Positions 7,424-14,510 of a stretch of DNA of 64,000 bases are shown piece by piece. Under the pieces are notes generated by a model, which saw only the letters and a program-made list of their open reading frames with translations, had not been told where the DNA came from and made no database searches. The stretch's first letter is position 1. Every line of letters begins with the position of its first letter. The stretch comes from Comamonas sp. 26 (GTDB taxonomy: Bacteria > Pseudomonadota > Gammaproteobacteria > Burkholderiales > Burkholderiaceae_C): the NCBI RefSeq assembly GCF_002754475.1, contig NZ_PEFL01000003.1, forward strand, positions 620,001 to 684,000, read 5' to 3'. Position numbers and translations under genes: made by a program.

Positions 7424-10400
7424 TTAGGCAGTTGCTTCAGCACGGATGCCGGCCAACTCCTTGATTTGGGGAATCATGGCGCGCAGCTCTTGATACTGGG
7501 CATCTTCTGCGTTGTGGTTGGCCTGCTCCAGGCGCGCATTGACGTGTTTCACAAACTGCTGGTAGAGCTCATCTTTTTTCTCTTTGTGTACGAAGTCGCT
7601 GGTAATGCCGGCTTTGACGGCAGTTTCAATGCTTTGCTGCAAGGCGAGCGTTTGTTCGCTTTCCCAGACCTTTTCCCAAGAATTGCCGCCGCTTAAGACG
7701 TTGATGCAGATGAGGCCGTCAGCGTCCGTGGTTTGAATAAACCACTCTGGCATGCCTGTAGTGGGGTTTTCGCGGTTTTTGAGCAAACCCATCAAGCGCG
7801 CCAGCATCAAAAATGGCTTGCGCTGTCGGCGTGCTTGCAATTGCACGCCTGTGGGGGCGAACAGAGGAGGGAGCTTGCTGCCGTTTCCTTCGCCGTGCAG
7901 TAGCACTTGCTCGTCAGGGATCTTGCACAGGCCGTCATAGTGGCTCTTCAGGAAGCTCATGGCATCCACAAAGCGAGCAGGCATGAGTGAGGAGACCTTG
8001 ATGATGACGATCTCGTTGCTCAGCGGGCCTTCAATGACGGACACGTTAGACGCCCCAGCATCCTTCTGGTCAATAAAGAGCTTGTGCAGGTGCTGGCGGA
8101 ACTCGCGCTGATCTTCGCACTCGGGCAGCATCACGCAAATGGCTTGCTGCAGACCGGCGCTGGCAGATTCATTGCCGGGAACGCGGCGTTCGATCTCGGC
8201 CTTGTTGAATGTCACCATATTGCCTGCCTCGCGGTACAGGTCGGCCACAAAGTGGTTCAGCGGCTGAGAGTCCACTGCATATTGGCGTGAGAGGCGCTCA
8301 ATGATGTTGACGTGCATCACGGGTGCGCTGTGTGCCAGTTCTGTGTGCGCGGCGTCGGTGATCTCGCCGGCTTGCTGTGACAGGGTCGTAATCAGATTGT
8401 TGAGGTTCAGGCGAGCTGCCAGTTTCTCGAAACTATCAACCTCAACGCCCGCCAGCGCGACGATGGCTTTGCGCACGCGTTGTGTGCGTTCAATTTGGCC
8501 ACGCTCATCCAGCGTCATGCGGCGCAGCAGATCGCGCACGGCATTCATTTCAAAGATGCGGGTCTGGCAGACCTCTTCCTTGTCGGTGCGCAGGCGGCTG
8601 TTTTGCTCGGTATGAATGCTGTCGGTAGCTTCGCTCAGTTGCACATGAATTTGATCAATCTTGCCGCGCAAGACTGTCAGCTCATCGAGCAGAAGCGGGA
8701 TGAGGCGATGCCCAAACATATAGCCTTCGCGCCAGGTGTTCTTGGAGAAAAGCAGTTGCAGTTTTTCGCGCGCTTCTGCAAAGCGTGTATCGCGTTTGTC
8801 GGTGAAGAGACGCCCCAGCGTGCCAACGTCGTTGAAGTCTTTGACCAGGCGCTGCAAATCTTCTTCGAGGCGTTGCATGGCCGCCAAGCTGGTTTGGGCT
8901 TTGTCTTCAAACTCTTTCTTGCGTTGTGTCAGATCATCCAAGATCGCATCGACGTACTGGCGCAGTTGCAGCAAAGACAATTCGCCAATATTCCAGCGAC
9001 TGAAGAAGTCACGCTCAATTTGTCTGGCGATGTGACGCGCCATCTCCAGGCGTGCTTGAGACTTGATTTCGTAGAACTTGCGCACGCCGCCCAAGCGACG
9101 AAAAGTCTCGTCATACACGCTCGACAAGCGCACGCGAAGTGAGCGAATCCACTCCGCTTCCTTGATGGTCTTGTCGGCTTTGATCTGTTCTTCCAAAGTA
9201 GCGGCTACTTGAGGCCAGTACTCGTCAATCAGTTTCCAGCCTGCCTTGGCATCGTCTTCCAAAATGCCGCGATCCAGCGTGAGGTGGGCATCACTGATGA
9301 GCAAGTTTTCGCGGGTTTCAGGCTTGCGAACTTCTGCGCCCCAGTCTTTATAGATGGGCTCGTCGGCAAAGCCTTCGCCTTGGCGGAAGTTGTTGAACAT
9401 CAACTGTCGGGTTGCTTGCTCCGCAAAGCCGTACGCCAGATATTCCTTGATTTCATGTTCGGGCACTACGACGCGCTTGATACCAAAGCTCATAAACAGC
9501 TTGGCACGCGCGGCTTGGCCGTCATCCATTTCAATGAAATTGGTGTCGTTTTCGCCCTTCTCGATGCGGTCCAAGGCTTCCCAGCGCTTGTTTAGCGTTT
9601 TTTGGTACAGAAACTCCGCAATGATGTGAGGCACATCATCTTGTACGCCAAAGCGAACGCGGTTTTCATTGATGTTATTCACCAAGTAACAGCCGTTGAA
9701 GTACTTAGACCCGCTCATGCGTGAGCCGTCCAGTACGTTGATCGGGTGGTAGCGGCGTGCAGCCATGGCGTTGAGCTCGGAAATAGCTGCATAGCCATTG
9801 GCGTAGTACGTGCCAAAGCCCGAGACGGATTTGACCCAGGTCGAGCCCTCGTCAGGCAACAGTGCGTACACAAGGATGCGGAAGTCCGCATCATTGGGGC
9901 GCAGGCGACGCAATTGTGCGACGGTGTCTGCCACAAAGCCGCTTCCTGTGCCGCCAGCCAAACCGCAGATGATGTGGATAGTGGCTTGCGCAGTTTTGCT
10001 GCTGCTTTCCAGGGATTGCAGGCGCTCTTCCAGCAGCTGCGAAATCATGCGGGCGTTTTGGGCAAACACCAAGCGACCAAGCTTGCGCTTTTGTGCAGCC
10101 CCTGCTGTGCCAGCATCAATGAAATCAAAAACCTTGCGCGGTTCAATCCACTCCTTCATGCCGGGATAGGAGTCTGGATCTTGCAAGATTGGGCGTACGC
10201 CGCTGGCGGTATAGATGCCAATCTGAGCGCGCGCTAGTGAGCAGTCTTGCCCCAGCACTGTCCATTGATCGGTTTCGTGGAGCAGGCCTTCTGAGGTGTC
10301 TAAATAGACGTATTCAAAGTTAGCTTCCGAGGGACTGACGCCATTTCCATCGGTATGGGTCTTGACGATTTTGCGTAGTGCGCGAACGACTTTGCCGCCG

Positions 10401-10438
10401 GTGCCGCCCAAGCCAACGATGAGGTGATTGTTTGACAT
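7424..10438 (-). CDS. Tubulin/FtsZ-superfamily GTPase-like protein (Tubulin_2 type, 1004 residues)
   Basis: The N-terminal third has tubulin-superfamily signatures: a glycine loop GLGGTGG at 9-15 and the T4-type GTP loop GLAGGTGSG at 159-167. These match the large tubulin-like family often annotated Tubulin_2, not canonical FtsZ, which is about 400 residues. After about residue 350 there is a long helical region with coiled-coil-like stretches (around 480-620), then a mixed C-terminal part with no known domain. No signal or membrane helix is seen, so it should be cytoplasmic. It follows the DUF4384 gene by 66 bases and precedes the zinc-ribbon protein by 20. GTP binding and polymerisation are family-based inference. 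Confidence 0.88.
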   Translation of the reverse strand: MSNNHLIVGLGGTGGKVVRALRKIVKTHTDGNGVSPSEANFEYVYLDTSEGLLHETDQWTVLGQDCSLARAQIGIYTASGVRPILQDPDSYPGMKEWIEPRKVFDFIDAGTAGAAQKRKLGRLVFAQNARMISQLLEERLQSLESSSKTAQATIHIICGLAGGTGSGFVADTVAQLRRLRPNDADFRILVYALLPDEGSTWVKSVSGFGTYYANGYAAISELNAMAARRYHPINVLDGSRMSGSKYFNGCYLVNNINENRVRFGVQDDVPHIIAEFLYQKTLNKRWEALDRIEKGENDTNFIEMDDGQAARAKLFMSFGIKRVVVPEHEIKEYLAYGFAEQATRQLMFNNFRQGEGFADEPIYKDWGAEVRKPETRENLLISDAHLTLDRGILEDDAKAGWKLIDEYWPQVAATLEEQIKADKTIKEAEWIRSLRVRLSSVYDETFRRLGGVRKFYEIKSQARLEMARHIARQIERDFFSRWNIGELSLLQLRQYVDAILDDLTQRKKEFEDKAQTSLAAMQRLEEDLQRLVKDFNDVGTLGRLFTDKRDTRFAEAREKLQLLFSKNTWREGYMFGHRLIPLLLDELTVLRGKIDQIHVQLSEATDSIHTEQNSRLRTDKEEVCQTRIFEMNAVRDLLRRMTLDERGQIERTQRVRKAIVALAGVEVDSFEKLAARLNLNNLITTLSQQAGEITDAAHTELAHSAPVMHVNIIERLSRQYAVDSQPLNHFVADLYREAGNMVTFNKAEIERRVPGNESASAGLQQAICVMLPECEDQREFRQHLHKLFIDQKDAGASNVSVIEGPLSNEIVIIKVSSLMPARFVDAMSFLKSHYDGLCKIPDEQVLLHGEGNGSKLPPLFAPTGVQLQARRQRKPFLMLARLMGLLKNRENPTTGMPEWFIQTTDADGLICINVLSGGNSWEKVWESEQTLALQQSIETAVKAGITSDFVHKEKKDELYQQFVKHVNARLEQANHNAEDAQYQELRAMIPQIKELAGIRAEATA

Positions 10439-10504
10439 GTGATTTCAACAAATGTGCCCCACAGCAGAAGGGGGCGTTAAATGCATGGGGGTATCTAGCG
10501 CTGC

Positions 10505-11461
10505 TCAGTGGTGAGCGAGCTGAATTTTCAGCAGCAGGGGCTCTTGTCCCTTGGTGCCTTCGGGCTTGACCACATAGCTGGCCACTTGCTGGCCTGCCGT
10601 CGGTTGTGGGTCATCGGCAAAAACAATGGCCTTTGAGGCAAATGCTGGCGTGGTATTCACTTGGCAGTCATTCGCTGTAGCAGCGATATGGGGCTCTTCA
10701 GTGAACACAATGGCTTTGCTGGCAAAGTTGCCCGCATCTGCCACGGTGTAGCTGCAGTTGTTCTGTGCTGGCGCTGACGTTCTTATTGCCAAAGCATTGG
10801 CGTGGGCAGGTGACGGCTGGGAGGGCGGAGGCAACACCGTGCGGGTGACAAGGTCGGGCTTCATTTTCTGCAAAACCGTATTGGGCTGGAAGACCTCGTC
10901 GGGAGACATCAGAACCAGCAGCTTTTCCGTGCCGGGAGGTCCATCAAATTGGAAGCTGCCGTTGCCTGGCAGAAAAACCGTGCCCATGGCGTCAATCGCG
11001 GCACTTTTACCGGGACGCGGATGCAGCATGGTGATCTGGCCATCGGGCGCTTCGTTGAAAATGTAAACAAAGCTGGGCCGGTTGACCTTCAAACCCACTT
11101 GAAATTTGTCACCAGTTTGGAACGCGTGCGTTGCCAAGACATCTTGTGGCGCAGCGTTATTGCGCTTCAGGCGCACAAAGTAAGCTGCTCCAATGGGCTG
11201 GGCTTTCGTGGAATTTTTCGCAACGACTTTTTTCCGCTCAACTTGCTTTTTCTCTGTGGTTGAAACGACCATGGTTTTGCCCTCTTTCGAGGCAACCGCA
11301 TTGGGTGCGCTTTCAACCTTGCTGGTTGCAACAGCCTGGACATTGCCATCTTCGCCAAAGAACAAAGATTTGGCCGCAAATGCAGGCTCTTGTGCTTGTG
11401 CACCCATGCAGGCCGCCATGGTCGCAATGGCCAGCGCTTGTTTAATGAATTTTTTAGACAT
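10505..11461 (-). CDS. Exported DUF4384-domain protein with three FASKAIVF-type repeats
   Basis: The 318-residue protein has a Sec signal peptide (MSKKFIKQALAIATMAACMGAQA, cleavage near 24). A DUF4384-like domain spans about 92-190 (FQTGDKFQVGLKVNRPSFVY, then LLVLMSPDE near its end). Three copies of a 14-residue motif lie outside it: 27-40 (AFAAKSLFFGEDGN), 245-258 (NFASKAIVFTEEPH) and 273-286 (AFASKAIVFADDPQ); the last two each follow a Cys by 7-9 residues. DUF4384 domains often occur in or beside bacterial caspase-like proteins. The gene starts 14 bases after the caspase gene. The repeats may be binding or cleavage sites for a neighbour; this is speculation. Confidence 0.85.
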   Translation of the reverse strand: MSKKFIKQALAIATMAACMGAQAQEPAFAAKSLFFGEDGNVQAVATSKVESAPNAVASKEGKTMVVSTTEKKQVERKKVVAKNSTKAQPIGAAYFVRLKRNNAAPQDVLATHAFQTGDKFQVGLKVNRPSFVYIFNEAPDGQITMLHPRPGKSAAIDAMGTVFLPGNGSFQFDGPPGTEKLLVLMSPDEVFQPNTVLQKMKPDLVTRTVLPPPSQPSPAHANALAIRTSAPAQNNCSYTVADAGNFASKAIVFTEEPHIAATANDCQVNTTPAFASKAIVFADDPQPTAGQQVASYVVKPEGTKGQEPLLLKIQLAHH

Positions 11462-11475
11462 GAATTTCTCTGATG

Positions 11476-12807
11476 TTAATTGGAAACGATGTTGTCCAAA
11501 TTGACTGCGATAGTGCTGAAGCGCTGAGGTGTTTGCTTGAGGTTCTGTGTGAGGACCTTGGAAGAAGTGAAATGGCGAGAGGATTCAAAGGCCTTGGAAA
11601 TATCCCCTGAGTAATTTTTCAGGTAAGCCATGAACGATTGAGTGAAAAAAGAGCCCCGTAGCGCATCTGATTGATTCAGTGGGCTATTAAAGGTACCAAT
11701 ACTTGGTGATGGGCCATAAGAAAGTTCCCCCGCACTGGTTGCAGTAATAAATGTGTAATTTTTGCGAGAAGAAAAATCGCCGGTATTTGCTGAGGAAACT
11801 TTTGGTTTTTCTGAATCTTCAATAAAAGAAATACCTTTGCTTGTAAATTTTTCTCCACTCCAAGAAGCAATTGAAACGGACTCTTTTTCAAATTTTCCAG
11901 AGCTTATAAAGTTCTGGTAATTGGAACCAATGGAGGGGGTGTTTTTGAGGATTTCTCCGCTATAGCAGGTATCCACAATCACACGCGTTACAGCGGTTGG
12001 CTTTTGAGCCAAGTTTTGAATAAGTGAGTCTTTGACTGACGTCTTTTGCAGATTTAGCAAATAAGAAGTTTTATCTTGTCCAACAGACTGGCTTGGATGC
12101 GTGTTGCCGGAGTCATAAGCCGCGATTGACATTCTCCGATCATCCTTGCCTTCTGGTGTCGGTGTTGGGGGATTCCCGTGACTTGAGACATAAATGAAAA
12201 GACTGTCATTTGGCTGCAAAGAAGCATTGACCTTTGCAATCTGTGTCTCAATATTGGTCTTGGTTGCTTTCTCTCCCAAGACAGAAATAACTTCATAGCC
12301 ATAATTGGCCAATATGATGCCCATCAGGCGGGCATCATCTTCACCTTGAATATCGGTCAAATGAGCGCTATCCAAAAATTTATTAATGCCAATAACGATG
12401 GCTTTTTTCTTTCCAGGTGGTAAATCTTTTTGTAATTTTTTATTTTTGAAAAAATTAGATACAGCAGTAGCTGATTCACGATTCCAAGCGGATTTCTGAA
12501 CTCCTTCAGGGTAGAAGGGAGAAGTCGATTTAATGCCAACAATCGATTGAGCGATGATGAAGGCTTTTTCTACTTCGTCATCATTCTGATAGTTACCGAC
12601 TAAGCGCAGGCGGCCAACAGAATCTCGAGCAACCTTTGCGCTGGTAAGTCCTTCTGCTTTGAAGCGGGCTTGCACGCTTTGCATCAGGGTATCTGGGATT
12701 TGGTAGCTTTGATAGACCTGCTGGTAGCCTGGCATCGACTGGTTTGCGCAGCCGGTCAACGCGGCGACCACCAAACCGATCAGAGTAAATTTAGTGGTCT
12801 TCAGCAT
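11476..12807 (-). CDS. Caspase-family (C14) lipoprotein with N-terminal BON-like domain
   Basis: The 443-residue protein has a lipoprotein signal (lipobox LTGC, Cys20). A BON-like region spans about 40-95 (SVGRLRLVGNYQNDDEVEKA). A caspase-type p20 domain begins near 134 (KKAIVIGINKFLD) and includes an acidic QGEDDAR motif. The catalytic His is near 210 (FIYVSSHGN) and the catalytic Cys near 281 (VIVDTCYSGE). The lipobox implies that the protease acts in the periplasm or on a membrane surface outside the cytoplasm. The start codon directly abuts the upstream stop (TAAATG), so translation is coupled. The gene is visibly AT-richer than the surrounding chromosome. Substrate and P1 preference cannot be read. 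Confidence 0.92.
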   Translation of the reverse strand: MLKTTKFTLIGLVVAALTGCANQSMPGYQQVYQSYQIPDTLMQSVQARFKAEGLTSAKVARDSVGRLRLVGNYQNDDEVEKAFIIAQSIVGIKSTSPFYPEGVQKSAWNRESATAVSNFFKNKKLQKDLPPGKKKAIVIGINKFLDSAHLTDIQGEDDARLMGIILANYGYEVISVLGEKATKTNIETQIAKVNASLQPNDSLFIYVSSHGNPPTPTPEGKDDRRMSIAAYDSGNTHPSQSVGQDKTSYLLNLQKTSVKDSLIQNLAQKPTAVTRVIVDTCYSGEILKNTPSIGSNYQNFISSGKFEKESVSIASWSGEKFTSKGISFIEDSEKPKVSSANTGDFSSRKNYTFITATSAGELSYGPSPSIGTFNSPLNQSDALRGSFFTQSFMAYLKNYSGDISKAFESSRHFTSSKVLTQNLKQTPQRFSTIAVNLDNIVSN

Positions 12808-13527
12808 TTACTTGACTACCGTAATGCCGCTGGCGGAATTAGCGGGCAGACCCTTGACAGAGACACTGTAGGAAAAACGGAATTTTGAACCTGCAGGAAC
12901 ATCAACTCCCATGGGAATGTGGATCAACTCTTCATGCTCACCATTCTCGAGCACGCGATCAGTTGTACTGTGACCAGGGAAGGGGACTTCGGTTTCTTTG
13001 TCGCCTTCAACAACAAAAAGCTTCCGAGTGATTCGAGCCTGAGCTTCGCCGCCATCCGGTGTCAGGACCACAAATTTTGCTGGGAATTCAAGATTTTGGC
13101 CTTGCGAGATAGTTGCAGGCATTTGCAGAGGGCGAACGGTAAAGATATCTCCTTGGGATGGCTTATATTTGAACTCCTTAACAATGGCTTTGTAGTTACC
13201 TTTGCGTTCGATGTTGGACTCTGGTATCCAAGCTGGGTTTTTCTTCATGCAAGTTGCAACTGCGTTGTAGTAGGCACTTGCATAGCCTGCAATGCCGCCG
13301 ACTGCTGCACCAGCCAAAGCCAATTGAGCTGCCTTATCTTGCTTGCCTGAAGCAAGAGCACCAAGAAACCCTGTCACGGCACCAATTGCAGCACCTTTTG
13401 CAGTGGAGCTCATTTTTTCGGAGCTGATGCAGCTATCCAAATCTGCAGTCACAGCTTCTTGTGCTTGAACCGATATCGCACCAAGGAGAATAGAGATTGT
13501 GAGCGCTTGCTTAGCGAGTCTTTTCAT
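12808..13527 (-). CDS. Exported glycine-zipper protein, first gene of the tubulin-caspase operon
   Basis: The 239-residue protein has a Sec signal peptide (MKRLAKQALTISILLGAISVQA). A glycine-zipper hairpin follows (GAAIGAVTGFLGALASG, then LAGAAVGGIAGYASAYY, about 45-90), a motif of proteins that insert into or line membranes. A beta-rich C-terminal domain (about 105-239) has no family I recognise (FPAKFVVLTPDGG, IPMGVDVPAGSKFRF). Upstream is an AT-rich leader without a strong Shine-Dalgarno sequence. As the first gene of the operon it may encode an envelope component, and a membrane-perturbing role for the zipper is possible but unproven. Confidence 0.82.
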   Translation of the reverse strand: MKRLAKQALTISILLGAISVQAQEAVTADLDSCISSEKMSSTAKGAAIGAVTGFLGALASGKQDKAAQLALAGAAVGGIAGYASAYYNAVATCMKKNPAWIPESNIERKGNYKAIVKEFKYKPSQGDIFTVRPLQMPATISQGQNLEFPAKFVVLTPDGGEAQARITRKLFVVEGDKETEVPFPGHSTTDRVLENGEHEELIHIPMGVDVPAGSKFRFSYSVSVKGLPANSASGITVVK

Positions 13528-13842
13528 TTTGGAAATCTAGCTTAAAATTAAAACAAGTAGTTTCTAAATGATACATTTTATTTCTGACGATGTTGTGGCA
13601 TATATCCGGATTAAAGCGAACGTGCCAAAGTCCACGTGGCGTTATGCAATGACTGCCGTCTGGGTTGGCTTATTTCGCTGAGCTCGTTGAGGATGGCCAC
13701 ATGAAGTTGACTTGGCATCAAGTGTGCGAGGTCTCACCTGTCTCGAGTCGCATGACGAGGTTCATCGTGGTGTTCTCCAGGCCACGCATGTCTTATTCGC
13801 TTTGACTTTTGCTGAAAATTTGTTTCAGTCTCGAGCATCTGG
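13528..13842. other. Leader region of the tubulin-caspase operon and gene-free stretch
   Basis: The first 90 bases upstream of the operon are AT-rich and probably hold its promoter, though no clean -35/-10 pair can be picked. The rest shows no convincing gene; small open frames there lack ribosome sites and motifs. Confidence 0.45.
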
Positions 13843-13887
13843 CGATAGTCACATTCGCGGGGCAGTTTGCGTGGAAATCAACACTCG
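13843..13887 (+). repeat. Orphan IS21-type terminal sequence (relic)
   Basis: The segment around TTTGCGTGGAAATCAACACT closely matches the reverse complement of the IS21 left end at 2751-2784 (TTTGCGTGGAAATTAACACT). The adjoining ATTCGCGGGGCAG matches ATTGCGGGTCAG of the inner unit. No transposase gene accompanies it. The end faces right, towards the distal att copy. Confidence 0.6.
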
Positions 13888-14193
13888 AGGGGAAATGACG
13901 CTTATGCCAAGAAGAATGCTTGCGGTGTTCTTCCGGAGATTTTTTGATGCTCAAATCGGTCAGGTGAGTGATGTGTGCGAGCAAGCACTTATCTAGTAAT
14001 AGAAAAAGGATATGTGACCGGAAAATGTCCGGTTTTTGGCTGGGAGACGAGGTTGTTTTCCTGTTCCAAATGGGTGCCAATTGCTCGTGTGGGGTGAACT
14101 CTTTTGCGGCCTTGGGTTGTGACTCTTGTATGTCTTCCATGACACTTGGCAGATAGATGTCTGGTCTGAATCCTTCCCCCTGGGGTTCAAAAA
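13888..14193. other. Gene-free stretch before the distal att copy
   Basis: No supported gene, and no integrase remnant is recognisable on either strand. Frames running into the tRNA fragment are artefacts of tRNA sequence. Confidence 0.45.
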
Positions 14194-14241
14194 ATTGAAA
14201 ATCCTTGTGTCGGCGGTTCGATTCCGTCCCAGGCCACCAAA
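14194..14241 (+). repeat. 48-bp direct repeat, right copy: tRNA-Phe 3' fragment (candidate attR)
   Basis: The sequence is identical to 2392-2439 and covers the anticodon loop (TTGAAAA), the variable and T arms, the 3' acceptor strand, CCA and AA. The 5' half of the tRNA is missing and the upstream bases (GGGGTTCAAAA) are unrelated, so this is not a functional tRNA. It marks the distal edge of the integrated interval. Confidence 0.85.
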
Positions 14242-14245
14242 TTGA

Positions 14246-14278
14246 AAGCCCTGGATCAGCAATGATCCAGGGCTTTTC
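14246..14278 (+). terminator. Terminator following the tRNA-Phe fragment
   Basis: A perfect stem AAGCCCTGGATCA / TGATCCAGGGCTT is followed by TTCT. It is probably the original terminator of the chromosomal tRNA-Phe, displaced by the insertion. Confidence 0.75.
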
Positions 14279-14510
14279 TCATTGCCGCCTCGAATGTTCG
14301 CAAGCCCAGAGCGGAAGTCTGGGTCGTGGGCAGCAAAAAGCAGAGCTGCTTGCGCTTGCTTTGGCTTGATTTCAAGGTGTTTCAGCCCCAGTTCGCTTTG
14401 TTGGTGTGCGCAACCAGCTTTTCTTTTGATAGCGAATCTGTGACACCTCCCGTCAGTCGCCAGCCGTTAAGCTTGCAGCTTCATCGGCACAGACAAGCAC
14501 AGGAGCGTGT

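Noticed and set aside
13712..13996. A 94-codon plus-strand frame in the operon leader region
   Set aside because: No ribosome site, no motif, and it runs through the IS21-type relic.
13993..14262. An 89-codon minus-strand frame beginning GLGRNRTADTRIFN-like sequence
   Set aside because: The N-terminal part is the antisense translation of the tRNA-Phe fragment, a well-known spurious peptide; the rest has no ribosome site or family.
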